Positions 31,231 to 41,921 of a stretch of DNA of 64,000 bases are shown here, piece by piece (the first letter of the stretch is position 1; the number at the start of each line of letters is the position of its first letter). Source of the DNA: Globisporangium splendens (lineage: Eukaryota; Oomycota; Peronosporomycetes; Pythiales; Pythiaceae). The position numbers were made by a program, and so were the translations under genes. The DNA lies in assembly GCA_006386115.1 (NCBI GenBank), contig VFIW01000142.1, forward strand, positions 29,683 through 93,682. Reading direction: 5' to 3'. The notes under the pieces were generated by a model. It did no database searches and was not told the origin of the DNA. It saw only the letters and a program-made list of their open reading frames with translations.

Positions 31231-32754
31231 ATGAAGGATCTCCATCGCAAAGTGATCGAGCGTGTGCTACTGAAGAGCAAAACTCAAAACATCAAAGACA
31301 CGTTTTGGCAGTACGATCTAGACCGGACAGGGTACTTGACGTTGCCGCAATTTCGCACGCTAGCCCGGGACCATGGCTTTGTTGGCACGGAAGTCGAGCG
31401 TCTGATCAAGTTTTTGGATCGCGCTAATCAAGGGACCATATCCTTCCATGCGTTCTCAGGTGATGTGAAATTGGGAACAAATCAAGCGTACCCGAAATTT
31501 TCTCCCAAGAAACAACAAATGGCGCAACCTCTCACAAAGAATGGCGTGTCAGCAATTGCACCAAGTCCAGCGAAAGGCAAGAGCAGCCCTGTTATGCCGC
31601 CGGAGTTACAAGATCCCATGGAATCGATTCGAGCGAAGTTGCGACAGCGTGTCATGGGGCACAACAAAAGTATACGAGAAGTGTTCATGGAATTCGATGA
31701 TGACGGGAATGGGTATCTGGACTATGAAGAGTTCAAACGGTTCATGGCCAAGTACAATTTTACCAACGACGAGGCTTGTCAAGTGATCGACTTTTTGGAT
31801 CGTGATTTTTCCGGTACAATCGACTATAACGAGTTCTCGTCGGGCTTGTTATTTTATCGCCCTCCTCCAGTTGCAGCATCGACACCGTCTCTGTTGCCAT
31901 CGTCTCATCAGGTGGATGGACCACAGTCTACGGCCTCACTATCCACTCAAAAGGCAGAGCGTGTCCTACACGTCATCAAGCAGGTTGATCAATATAAGCC
32001 CAGCGTCGGTCATAAGAATCCCAGAAGTGATAGGTCTAAAGGAAAGGTCAATTACAGAACCTTCGCCTCCGTCGTCAACAAAAGAAAATGGAATCTTCGC
32101 GCTGATGCGTCAAAGAAAGATCCATCAGCTGTCTCCAACCAGCATACTATGCTGGTGAATAGAGTGCTTCAGAAGCATCGATCACTTGAGGAAGCATTCC
32201 GTGGCCATAACACAGACGGAAGTGGCGAGCTTGATTACGATGAATTCCGGATACTCATGAAACACTACGGGATGAAAAATGATGGAGAAATCAACGCCTT
32301 AATTGACCAAATGGATTGCGATGGCGATGGAACAATTAGCCTCCAAGAATTCACTCAAGTATTCGGACGTGTGAAAATGAAGGGTGGAGCGACCAGCAAG
32401 CAGAAGCAAGACGCCAAGATGCAGATTGCTTCATTACGAGAGCAGGAGCTGACGTGGATACAGCAGGCACTTGGCGAGAATGACTCGGTAGAAGATGCTT
32501 TCTGTGAATTTGATCCAAATCGTCGTGGTGAACTCAACTACCAGCAGTTCCGGGATCTAATGGCAAGATACGGAATTAGCGGCAACGACAACATCTCTTT
32601 GCTCCTCAAACGGTTAGATTTGGACAACTCGGGCACTGTCGACTTGCAAGAGTTTCTCTCAGTGTTTAGTGCGCAACGTCTTGCACATTATAAAAGCGCA
32701 AATACCAAGAAAGATATGCAGCTGCCCAACACAATCAACTCACACAAACGATAA
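31231..32754 (+). CDS. Poly-EF-hand protein, segment 2 (eight EF-hands, ends at in-frame TAA)
   Basis: Open from the TAG at 31153-31155 to TAA 32752-32754, first Met at 31231. It holds four EF-hand pairs. The first pair is degenerate (DLDRTGYLTLPQ, DRANQGTISFHA lack the Glu at position 12). Canonical loops follow: DDDGNGYLDYEE, DRDFSGTIDYNE, NTDGSGELDYDE, DCDGDGTISLQE; then a degenerate DPNRRGELNYQQ and a canonical DLDNSGTVDLQE. Each pair is preceded by a helix of the type ELTWIQQALGENDSVEDAF and separated by a 40-60-residue basic linker, so the protein grew by duplication of a pair-plus-linker unit. Calcium binding is expected for the canonical loops. The frame continues past the TAA into segment 3. 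Confidence 0.65.
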   Translation: MKDLHRKVIERVLLKSKTQNIKDTFWQYDLDRTGYLTLPQFRTLARDHGFVGTEVERLIKFLDRANQGTISFHAFSGDVKLGTNQAYPKFSPKKQQMAQPLTKNGVSAIAPSPAKGKSSPVMPPELQDPMESIRAKLRQRVMGHNKSIREVFMEFDDDGNGYLDYEEFKRFMAKYNFTNDEACQVIDFLDRDFSGTIDYNEFSSGLLFYRPPPVAASTPSLLPSSHQVDGPQSTASLSTQKAERVLHVIKQVDQYKPSVGHKNPRSDRSKGKVNYRTFASVVNKRKWNLRADASKKDPSAVSNQHTMLVNRVLQKHRSLEEAFRGHNTDGSGELDYDEFRILMKHYGMKNDGEINALIDQMDCDGDGTISLQEFTQVFGRVKMKGGATSKQKQDAKMQIASLREQELTWIQQALGENDSVEDAFCEFDPNRRGELNYQQFRDLMARYGISGNDNISLLLKRLDLDNSGTVDLQEFLSVFSAQRLAHYKSANTKKDMQLPNTINSHKR

Positions 32755-34068
32755 AAAGCTGTTCGCTTACGCAACCTGGAAGAGGCATGGATTCGTCGCG
32801 CACTTGAGAACCACGAATCAATCAAGGCTGTTTTCGACCGATACGATCAAGATCAAAGTGGCGAATTGGATTACGGTGAGTTTCGTCAACTAATGGACTC
32901 GTTCGGCTTCAGTGATAGTGACGATATTGAAGTGCTGGTAAAACGTCTCGATGCCAACAAATCCGGAGCGATTGATTATGAGGAGTTTGCGACAGTTTTC
33001 TATGAAGAGCGAGTTGAACAAAATGGCCGAAGTAGACGAAGCAGTTCTGTGTCTTCGTCAAAAAGTGTGGGAGAAGCAAAAAAAGCCCGAGTGGCTCGCC
33101 AACGAGAGCTGGAAGTGAAATGGATGAAGCGTGTGCTGAGTTGTCACCAGTCGATTGAAGCTGCTTTCAACGAATATGACGAAGATGGAAGTGGAGAGCT
33201 GGACTATGACGAGTTTAGTCGTTTCATGAAGCGATACGGAATTGTCAAGCACGAAGATATATCATCGCTCATCAAGAAACTGGATGTGGACGGCTCCGGT
33301 GCAATCAACTACGAAGAGTTTACATCGGTTTTCAATCCTCTGCGGGTGGATCAGCACAGTAATGGCAATCCTCTCGTTGGGATGCTACCAGTTATGGATG
33401 AGGAAGGCTTCGACTCAGATGAGCTTGAGTCGATCTTGGAAATTGAGCGAGAGCTGGCGGTGCGTATGCTCCAAAACACGAGAGATTTGAGAGCAGCATT
33501 CAGGAAATACGATTTGAATGGAAATGGCCGCTTGGAGTACAAAGAGTTTCGGCAAGTGCTGAGAGCGTATCGATTTAAGGAACCCGAGATTCGTAAAGTG
33601 ATTCGTCATCTAGATAGAGACGTTTCTGGCTTTATCGATTACAAAGAATTCATTGCAGGGTTCTCTGTCACAAAGGAGAATGAGCGAGGTTCACCCACAG
33701 GAGCGCGGAAGAAGTCCAAGTACCAAGTTTCTCGTGCCTCAAATACCGGTGCCCCGTCGAGCTCCAAGAACCACAAGAGCTTCTCTGCCATGCAAGCAGA
33801 ATTATCCTCGGTTACGATTGAGCGATTGAAGAAAGACCTGTTGACGAAGATACTGGCTACGTATGGTACTGTGCAATCAGTGTTCCGTCGTTATGACGAA
33901 GAACAAGAGGGTCGCTTGACAGAGAAGCAATTTGAAACGTTGGTAGTTGATCACGGCATTTCAAGAGATGATGCTCGCTTGCTTCTGGATGCATTCGACC
34001 AAGATCACTCAGGCTCGATCGAGTATGAAGAGTTCCTGTCGCAGCTAGTAGTCCGAAGCGCTGTGTGA
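32755..34068 (+). CDS. Poly-EF-hand protein, segment 3 (eight EF-hands)
   Basis: Same frame as segment 2, directly after its TAA, to TGA 34066-34068. Coding similarity begins before any Met: LRNLEEAWIRRALENHESIK is the standard pre-EF helix and the first EF loop DQDQSGELDYGE precedes the first ATG (32893). This segment therefore cannot be a complete independent gene. Loops: DANKSGAIDYEE, DEDGSGELDYDE, DVDGSGAINYEE, DLNGNGRLEYKE, DRDVSGFIDYKE, a degenerate one (DEEQEGRLTEKQ) and DQDHSGSIEYEE. After the TGA the frame stays open to about 34270 with coding-like sequence (DDVYRAEFKRSPHFTEL), overlapping the 3' end of the convergent gene. Confidence 0.65.
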   Translation, partial: KAVRLRNLEEAWIRRALENHESIKAVFDRYDQDQSGELDYGEFRQLMDSFGFSDSDDIEVLVKRLDANKSGAIDYEEFATVFYEERVEQNGRSRRSSSVSSSKSVGEAKKARVARQRELEVKWMKRVLSCHQSIEAAFNEYDEDGSGELDYDEFSRFMKRYGIVKHEDISSLIKKLDVDGSGAINYEEFTSVFNPLRVDQHSNGNPLVGMLPVMDEEGFDSDELESILEIERELAVRMLQNTRDLRAAFRKYDLNGNGRLEYKEFRQVLRAYRFKEPEIRKVIRHLDRDVSGFIDYKEFIAGFSVTKENERGSPTGARKKSKYQVSRASNTGAPSSSKNHKSFSAMQAELSSVTIERLKKDLLTKILATYGTVQSVFRRYDEEQEGRLTEKQFETLVVDHGISRDDARLLLDAFDQDHSGSIEYEEFLSQLVVRSAV

Positions 34069-34246
34069 GGAAATTACGATGACGTTTATCGAGCCGAATT
34101 CAAGCGATCCCCTCATTTCACTGAGTTGGTGCGCGTTAGAAGTCTGATCCAGATGGAATCCGCATCACAAGAGTATGCGCCAACACCGGCAGACAAGAAG
34201 TTGCTGTTCTTGCAGACAAAAACCTACATCCAGTTCCTATTCCTGG

Positions 34247-36778
34247 CTACGTCACCGCATTTTTTGTGGTAAGACGAGCAATTTCTCGCGCTTTCTGCTC
34301 GCTCAGTGTTGGATCAACGCGCATGAGTGCCTGCCAGAGTTCCAGCTTCCCGGGGCGATTTGAGGAAAGAAACTGCATTTGCATGAAAAGAAGGACAAGA
34401 CAGCACAGGACGTCAGGAACCCGTTTACAGATATGATGTGTGGTGACGAAAAATCGCAACGTACCCTCTCTGTTCCTCGAAACGTCGAGTACTGAAACCT
34501 CATTCGCTCCTGAACAAGACGCTCAGTTTCCCGCTTTTTCAAGAGAATCTGCTCCTGCAGAGCGACTAGTTGTTGCTTGTAGATGGACGTGGTGGCTGCT
34601 GTCTGAATTCGTCGCGCATCCATGCTGTAGCCTGGAGTTGGGAGCATTGACGCAGGAGGTGCCGCGATGTTTGAATTGGCGTTGGATGTTTGGCTGCTCA
34701 TTTCAGGCACCGAAGACTGTGATCGCGGCTGGATTGGTGGTGGCTCGGGCAACAGTTCTGATGAAGATTGAGGTGTCGGACGAGCGAAAAGGTTGTGCAT
34801 TCCATCCGGGATGAGATCTGCTTGAATACCTGCGTGATTTCCCGTAATCTGTGTGCTTGCATCTACCATTTCGACCATCCCTCGAGCCGGCTGCTCGTAT
34901 TCGCGCACAATTGTGACTTGAGATAATGGTCTGCTTACTGCTGACGGCCCAGCTGTGGTTTCTGGTGATGCTTTTTTGGTGATTACTGTCGACGGTATTG
35001 AAGCATTGGGAAGTGAAGCAACTGGCAAGAGCGGGGCTGATGGTTGTATGCTGATCGCATCCAGAGGTTTAACTTCGTCATCGTCTTGAGCTGCAGCCAC
35101 CGAAGAAAAAGGCGAATATTCATCCAGGCTAGCAGGTGTCGATGCCGGTGCAGGAAGCTTGTCTGCGTGATGAAGATGCTGCTCTTCTGTGTTCAGTGTC
35201 ATCATTTTTGCTGGACCAGGACCAGCGTTGTTGCTGTTCATTGTGCGCAAAGGCTCATCCGCGGCCGCAACTTCGCTGCTTTCATCAGAATTCTCAAGAA
35301 AGTCGCTTTGCTCGTCTTCTTGACTTGCACCTGAATTCGAAGACGACGATGATGATGCAGATGGAGACCCTTTCTCACGAGCTTCCTGTGCTTGATTGCC
35401 TGGTGCAACAACTGTGGGCATCACTGATTTGCTGTCATCCGTTTTACGCCAACGACGTTGTCTTCGGAGAAGTCCATGGAGCAGTCAAAGTTTGGTTCGG
35501 CCTTTGTCACGGCGTCTTGTGTGGTTGGTTGTGATGTATTGTTGGCTGGGGCAGTTGCTACGGCTATTGGAGGTGTGGTTTCGGACTCCTCGTCAAAACC
35601 TTCTTCTGCGTAGACACCACTTTCCGACGCGTTCGATTGCTTTGCCGCTGCTACCGTGATTTGTCGTGTCTTTGGCGTTGTGCTGCTTGCAGCCACGTCT
35701 TCTTCGTCTTCGAAGCTGCCGACATAATCGCTTTTGCTTGCGATACTCTCTTCACCGTTGCTGTCAACCTCGTCGCATTTTGGCTTTGAGAGCTGCGAAA
35801 TGGGCGGATTTGGAGCAGATGCCGTTGTGGATCGAGGCGCTGCCACAATTGAAGGCGCTTGACGTGAAGGCGCATCACTGAAAGGAGGCGGATCGTGGTC
35901 GTCAGACTCATCCATGAACGATGCGATGGCATCATCGTCGCCTACATCACTGCCAGCACTACTGTTTCCACCAGCATTGCCATTCCTGTTGTGACCAGTA
36001 GGTGCCATCGTTGTTGGTGTTGCGCCGTAGCCACCACGGTCATGGGATTCATCTCGATCATCATCACTCTCTGAAGACGGTGCCTTTGCTGCGGGTTTAG
36101 TGGTTTTGGTGTTGATAGCAGCGACTGACCCCGTTTTTCGTGCATCCTGGTCGTCTGAATCATCGCTGGAGTCTGAGCAACGCACCATAGTCGTCGAAGC
36201 TGACCCCTTTGGCTGCTGTTTGGATCGTTTTGGTGACTCCTCGCTCTCCTCGTCCTCATCGGGCGAAAAATCCATCGAGTCGTCCATGCTCAGCTCAATC
36301 TGTCGACGCGACCGTGCACTACGTCCACGTCATTGCGCAAACGCTACATATATGAACAACGTGCAAGCTGAATGGACAGATTGGCGTGGAAAATTTGTCA
36401 CGCGTACCTCGAAGTTGGCTGCTTTGCTTTCGAGCTCTCGACTGTTTTCGTCGAGTACTTGGACAAAAAGTTCTTGGCCTTGTCCAGCACACTGCTACCA
36501 CTCGCGCTCGGTGCTGGAGTTTTCGTCGCACTGGCGCTGCTCTTCACGTCCGCTGCTGAACGCCGTTTGCTCTCCGTTTTGGCTTCAAAGGACTCAATCG
36601 AGTCGTCACCACCATCGTCGTCACTTGCACTGAGGCTCCCGCCATCACTGCTTCCTTCGTCGCTGCTGCCTCCGCCATAGCGCCGCGAGTTCTGCCCGTG
36701 CCCCACTGACTTCGACCTCGCCGTGTTGTCGCCGCCGCTCGGTATCGCGATCTCAAAGTCGTACGGATCGTTCGCCAT
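34247..36778 (-). CDS. Large acidic, disordered protein with a C-terminal coiled coil
   Basis: Four exons on the minus strand: 36778-36408, 36288-35448, 35385-34465 and 34372-34247; introns are 119, 62 and 92 nt. All phases fit; 752 residues. Most of it is Ser/Asp/Glu-rich low complexity. The motif SMDFSxDE occurs at the start of exon 2 and again at its end (DDSMDFSPDEDEE, DCSMDFSEDN). A predicted coiled coil lies near the C-terminus (KQQLVALQEQILLKKRETER), followed by a short conserved-looking end, WQALMRVDPTLSEQKAREIARL. I recognise no family; the layout suits a nuclear or centrosomal scaffold, with the acidic Ser motifs as candidate CK2 sites. An alternative in-frame start lies 57 nt upstream (36835). 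The 3' end overlaps the open continuation of the EF-hand frame. Confidence 0.65.
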
Positions 36779-37105
36779 CCTCAAGCAACTCTCGTCAATT
36801 GGCCATTGGGAATGCGCCGCATCGCTTCGCGTCATTGAGGCACAAAGCGCACAAAATTATCATACAGCATACGCAGTATGCTATTTGATAGGATAACTTC
36901 AAGCACATCTCCAAGCGATCGATCTGATTACTTACCGTCCATCACACAACTTTATTTCAACCAATCATAAGTGTTAAAAACCATTTTCAGCCAGTCAGCG
37001 TACGAATGGGATCTATCATGGATTCACCAACACATTGCGGGAGCTTTTGCATGGGATCCCTAGAATGTATCAGTCGGAAAGAAGAAGCGCTCGAAGGAAG
37101 CCACG

Positions 37106-38463
37106 ATGTCGAAGGCGCTAAGCAAGTTGCTGCAATGGTACGTTCATCTCTGCGTATACACAGAGGCGGCTATTACCTCCCTGTACCCGCCTGCTTCGTA
37201 TCTAATCCCGCGCTTGTTGCGTTGTCTTTCGCTTGCTGCTGCAGTCAAGGAAAGTCGCTCTTGCGGGATGTGAACTCGATCGACCTGCACACGCACGTGT
37301 ACCTCCCGCGGTATATGAACATGCTACGTGAGCGCCAGGACGTTCCGTTTGTGCGGAAACTGCGCGTCCACGCGGACTCGGAGCTCGAAGAAGACCGCTT
37401 GGTGATCCTGCCCGACGAGCAGAAGCAGATCGACAACGCCGCTCTGGGCAAACAAGTGTCCATCAGTGCTGGTCGACCGATTGGCGCCGAGTACTGGGAT
37501 CTGGACGAAAAGCTCGCGTACATGGACCACCATGGGATCAGCACGTCGGTGCTGAGTTTGGCGAACCCATGGCTCGATTTCCTCCCAATCCAGGAGCAGA
37601 CCAGCATGGCGACGCTGCTGAACGACGACATGGAAGCCATCTGCGCCAACTCGCAAGGACGGTTCTATGCGTTTGGCGTCACGCCACAGAGCCTCGAAGA
37701 AGCGATCGCGGAGTTGCACCACATTGCAACGCTACCGCACGTGCGTGGCATCATTTTGGGCACGTCCGGGTTCGGAAAAGGACTCGACGACCCAGCGATG
37801 CTCGACTTTTACCAAACGGTTCGCGATCTTTTACGCTCTGCATTCTCCATATTGCCGCATCTCGTTGTGCGGATATCTAAAAGGACATGTGGATAATTGT
37901 ATCGTGTGTGTTATTAGGTGGATCAACTGGGGCTCACGATCTTTTTGCACCCTCACTACGGTGTCGGCAACGAGCATTACCACAACTACGGCCATGCGCT
38001 GTTCTTGGCGCTAGGATTCACGTTTGAGACGACCGTCGCAGTGTCCCAATTGATTCTCAGCGGCATGCTAGACCAGGTGCCGACGCTGAAGCTGCTGCTC
38101 GCGCACTCGGGCGGCACTTTGCCGTTCCTCGCTGGCCGACTCGACAGCTGCGTCGCGCACGATTTGGCCATTTCAACCAAGCTGCAGCACGCGCCGAGCC
38201 ACTACCTCAAGGGATTCTACTACGACGCGATCGCGTACCACACGCCCGCATTGCAATGCCTCATCGACTTTGTCGGCTCGGATCGCATTGTGTTTGGTAC
38301 CGACAATCCGTTTTTCCCGCCCCACATCGAGGAAGGCGGCCCCACGATAAACGAGTCGGATTGGCCCTCGACCATCGCCAACTACGAGACACTCGCGTGC
38401 CTCGATGTCGGCGTGCAGAATGCGATTCTGCGTGAGAACGCCAAGAAGCTCCTGAAGCTATGA
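37106..38463 (+). CDS. ACMSD-type amidohydrolase/decarboxylase
   Basis: Three exons, 37106-37137, 37245-37818 and 37918-38463, give 383 residues. The fold is the amidohydrolase-2 TIM barrel of ACMSD and related metal-dependent decarboxylases. Visible metal and catalytic residues: DLHTH (His26, His28) at the N-terminus, FLHPHYG after the second intron, AHSGGTLPFLAGRLD, and the C-terminal metal-ligand Asp in RIVFGTDNPFFPP. Substrate cannot be read from the sequence: picolinate-pathway ACMSD, resorcylate/salicylate or isoorotate-type decarboxylases are all possible. The second intron donor (ACG|GTTCGC) is weak but gives the expected FYQT|VDQLGLTIFLHP junction. Exon 1 is short; an unspliced longer frame starts at 37006 but would insert unrelated sequence before the barrel. 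Confidence 0.8.
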
Positions 38464-39870
38464 GCCGATGCGTGATAGCAGGTCTTGAAAGCGACGGCTT
38501 GTAACACGAAGAGCGACAAATGCGTGTGTGCGTCCCATGCCGAGGAAAGTCCTGTGATGCTGATGGTTAGAGAGGACAAATAGTGACAGCTAGAGCAAGA
38601 TTTGTGCAATTTAATGAGCGAGAAACTCCATGCAGATGTGGCCCGTGATCAGCTTACCCCATGCTTTTTTTTTGCTTTCGCGCATTTCACGCAAACGAAT
38701 GAAGCTCACCATGTGCATTTTGCTCTCGCCCCTTTTAGGCAGATGGCCGCTGGATTACGCCACCTCTCAGCCTTGTTGCTTATCACACGCAGCTAGGAAG
38801 CTGCATGACAGCATGGTTTGCTTTCGCAGACTGCTCGTCTAGCGTTCGATGCCTTTTTCGCTTGCACGCGCATGTTCAACCTGCCAAAGCACCCATGCCG
38901 GTGCGCAGAAAGAAATCCATCCATGTCATCACTGGATTCGCAAGGTGTCACAACATGAACATGTACACACACGCCACATATTAATAACACATACCGCCGC
39001 ATTGCACAGAAAGAGAACGAACGAGTGTTTAACTTCAAGGCACATGGCACGTTGGGTATCATCTCTGGATTCTCCGGCATGGAAAAGTGGGAACTGCCGC
39101 GCTTCTCCCCATACAAACGCCTGTTGCACCTTGCGTTTCCAGGACGTGCTCAGGACGAACGAAGGCGCCGGAAGCGTCTGCCATCTGGTGCAGCCATGAG
39201 TCCATGAGGCTCGGGTCGGAAAGCACAGCCACGTCTGAAGCTCGGTCAACGTGGTACGAGTACGTAGTTTTTTCATTAGTATAATTAGTATGGGCGATTG
39301 TATGCGTCGCTTTTCCTAAATGAAGATAAGCGAACTGCGATCTGTTGGTGTGCGGCGTCAGTTGAAGTTCAACTGCGGCAGAAATTGCGTTCCCTCGGAT
39401 GCAAGGCTTCAATAAATAGCAGATGACGCCGACCTGTGAGAACGCGTAAACATCTAAATGATATCGTGGATAAGATGGAGTTTTGGACTGTGGAGGGATG
39501 TGGAATATGATACCCTGATATAGACGCTAAATATGGAATTCTGCTGTCCATCTAGCAGATCGTTAGTAAACACAATCGGCATGCGTATTTGGGTGGACAC
39601 GTGGTTGCAGCACACGAAAGGACCCAGATCGGACTCGAGTGATGCTGCTATTCAAGCAACATAATAACAACATAATTGTTTTACGCAACGCAGAAGCAAC
39701 ATTTGGTTTGCCCCAGCTGGTCGAGGGAACCCAATGTCCCACTCAAAAGTGGTTTTTGGGAGTTACAAAAATGCACCAAATTGAAGTTCCATAAACCATG
39801 AAAGGGGGGGATCCAAATCAAACCAAGCAGTCGTTCCCTCCCGCTCGATCCGCCCCTCGCATGAGTTGCC
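38464..39870 (+). other. Intergenic stretch, no supportable gene
   Basis: About 1.4 kb between the amidohydrolase and ALDH genes. Only overlapping short frames occur on both strands. The best is minus 39059-39412 (for example VLSDPSLMDSWLHQMADASG), which has some coding look but no family, no clear start and no clear splice partners. Confidence 0.35.
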
Positions 39871-39884
39871 TCATTCCGCAATTT
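39871..39884 (+). promoter_or_regulatory. Perfect oomycete initiator of the ALDH gene
   Basis: TCATTCCGCAATTT fits the consensus TCATTYYNCAWTTT at every position, 63 nt before the stop-free start at 39947. Confidence 0.7.
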
Positions 39885-39946
39885 GCCAGCTCCCCGGCGA
39901 GTCGAACCCAAGCAGCCAACTCCCTCCCTTCTCCTACTGAAGCGAC

Positions 39947-41518
39947 ATGCAGCGCCACATCCTTCGTCAATTGCCACGCGCCGCCAACGCGCACACGGTG
40001 CGCACGATCGCCAAGGCGGCGGCGACCAATGCCATGTGGTCGCGCCAGTTCGCGTCGCATGTGCCAGTCAAGCAGACCAACCTGCTGATCAACGGCAAGT
40101 TTGTGCCTTCGGTGAGAGGCTCGACGTTTGACACGTTCAACCCTGCAACGGAAGAGAAGATCGCGACGGTCGCGGAAGCCACACCTGACGATATCGATGA
40201 AGCCGTCAAGGCTGCCCGCGCCGCGTTTGAAGGACCATGGAGAACCATGGCTGCCGCGGAGCGTGGACGCTTGATGGGCAAGCTCGCGGACCTCGTGGAG
40301 AAGAACAGCGATGAGCTCGCTGCTCTGGAAGCGTTGGACAACGGTAAGCCATGCAGCGTCGCCAAGGCCGCCGATATTGCCTTGGTGGTCAAGACCCTGC
40401 GCTACTACGCAGGTTGGCCAGACAAGATCCACGGCCAAACGATTCCGATCTCGGGTCCGTTCTTTTGCTACACCAAATCGGAGCCAGTTGGTGTGTGCGC
40501 TCAGATCATCCCTTGGAACTTTCCATTGCTCATGGCTGCGTGGAAGCTCGGTCCAGCGCTTGCTTCGGGTTGCACGGTTGTGTTGAAGCCAGCTGAGCAG
40601 ACTCCATTGACCGCTCTCCGTCTCGGAGAATTGATCGTCGAGGCTGGATTCCCACCAGGTGTCGTCAACATCGTGCCTGGCCAAGGTCCAACCGCTGGCA
40701 AGCACCTTGCGCAGCACCCCGACGTCGACAAGGTCGCGTTCACGGGCTCCACTGAAGTGGGTTACCAGATCATGCGTTCGTCGCACGTGAACAACTTGAA
40801 GCGTGTGACGCTCGAACTCGGCGGCAAGTCGGCCAACATTATTTGCGATGACGCTGACATCGATCAAGCGGTTGCTCAATCCCAGCTTGGTCTGTTCTTC
40901 AACATGGGTCAGGCGTGTATGGCCGGTAGCCGTGTGTATGTGCAAGAAGGCATCTACGACGAGTTCGTGCGTCGTTCCGTGGAAGCTGCAAAGGCACGCG
41001 TTGTCGGTGACCCGTTCTCGGTCAAGACCGACCAGGGTCCACAAATCGACCGCACCCAATTCGAAAAGATCCTCAACTACATCTCAATCGGTAAGAAGGA
41101 AGGTGCCAAGATCTTGACGGGCGGCAAGCGTGTGGGTGGCAAGGGATACTTCATTGAGCCAACCGTGTTCGCCGATGTCGAGGACGACATGACCATTGCG
41201 CGCGAAGAGATCTTCGGCCCTGTCATGACGATTCTCAAGTTCAAGACCATTGACGAAGTGATCAAGCGTGCGAACGACTCGAACTACGGTCTCGGCGCCG
41301 GTGTCGTGACCAAGAGCGTCGACAATGCGATCAAGATCTCGAACGGCATCCGCACGGGTACGGTGTACGTCAACTGCTACAACGTGTTTGATGCCAACAC
41401 GCCATTCGGCGGCTTCAAGGACTCTGGCATCGGTCGCGAAAACGGCGAGCATGGTCTCCACGGCTACTTGGAGAACAAGACCGTGATCATCAAGCGCCAA
41501 GAAGATGCGATGCCTTAA
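39947..41518 (+). CDS. Mitochondrial aldehyde dehydrogenase (ALDH2/ALDH1 type)
   Basis: Single exon, 523 residues, normal length for a mitochondrial NAD-dependent ALDH. Residues 1-35 are a matrix presequence ([16 protein letters not shown]). Cofactor and catalytic motifs: [31 protein letters not shown], the general-base Glu in [10 protein letters not shown] (Glu290), and the nucleophile in [16 protein letters not shown] (Cys324). The human enzyme has three cysteines in a row here; this one keeps only the central, catalytic one. [12 protein letters not shown] and [22 protein letters not shown] complete the signature. It oxidises aldehydes to acids; the substrate is broad in this family. GC-rich coding bias produces a long antisense shadow frame. 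Confidence 0.95.
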   Translation: MQRHILRQLPRAANAHTVRTIAKAAATNAMWSRQFASHVPVKQTNLLINGKFVPSVRGSTFDTFNPATEEKIATVAEATPDDIDEAVKAARAAFEGPWRTMAAAERGRLMGKLADLVEKNSDELAALEALDNGKPCSVAKAADIALVVKTLRYYAGWPDKIHGQTIPISGPFFCYTKSEPVGVCAQIIPWNFPLLMAAWKLGPALASGCTVVLKPAEQTPLTALRLGELIVEAGFPPGVVNIVPGQGPTAGKHLAQHPDVDKVAFTGSTEVGYQIMRSSHVNNLKRVTLELGGKSANIICDDADIDQAVAQSQLGLFFNMGQACMAGSRVYVQEGIYDEFVRRSVEAAKARVVGDPFSVKTDQGPQIDRTQFEKILNYISIGKKEGAKILTGGKRVGGKGYFIEPTVFADVEDDMTIAREEIFGPVMTILKFKTIDEVIKRANDSNYGLGAGVVTKSVDNAIKISNGIRTGTVYVNCYNVFDANTPFGGFKDSGIGRENGEHGLHGYLENKTVIIKRQEDAMP

Positions 41519-41656
41519 ATGTGTCAGGTGTGAGGAGATGCCTCGATTTGATGTAGTATTACTAGCGTGCCGGTAAGAAAGAAAAACAACAATCAAGGAT
41601 TTGTTTACCACGAAAGTCTCTTTGTGTCGATCTGCTTTGCTGTGCATTCAAACTAG

Positions 41657-41921
41657 CTATGCTTCTAAATCTCTCGGATAAGGGCTATGGCTACAAAATA
41701 AACGACGAAGGCAGAATGCACAAACAAGACAGCTGCAATAGAAAAGCATGCCTGAAATGGCCAATACAGGCAAAAACGTACCAGACGCGGACGACAGGTG
41801 GACTGCTCGCCCACGTCCTGATCGACGCCATTTTCTCTTCCACTGCCTTGACAGCTTTTCGTAGCTCTTTGATTTCTCGGCGCTGTTGGTCGATGAGTGC
41901 GTCGGGGTCCTTCTCAAACAT
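41657..41921 (-). CDS. Possible small coiled-coil protein (two exons)
   Basis: ATG at 41921. Exon 1 encodes MFEKDPDALIDQQRREIKEL and a further helix KAVKAVEEKMASIRTW, ending in VVRV at a GTACGT donor. The intron ends with TTTATTTTGTAG near 41690, and a short exon adds about ten residues ending DLEA. About 57 residues in all. The helix is clearly coding-like. It may be a separate micro-gene or the tail of the frame just upstream, from which it is out of frame only at a CA-dinucleotide run. Confidence 0.4.

Noticed and set aside
30576..34068. Reassigned stop codons as explanation for the broken EF-hand and four-TM frames
   Set aside because: Other genes in the window use TAA, TAG and TGA as normal terminators, so a genome-wide reassignment is not supported.
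37006..37105. Unspliced longer N-terminus for the ACMSD-type gene
   Set aside because: It would read through a good GTACGT...CTGCAG intron and add Cys-rich sequence unlike the family.
39818..41059. 413-codon minus frame opposite ALDH
   Set aside because: Antisense shadow of a GC-rich gene.
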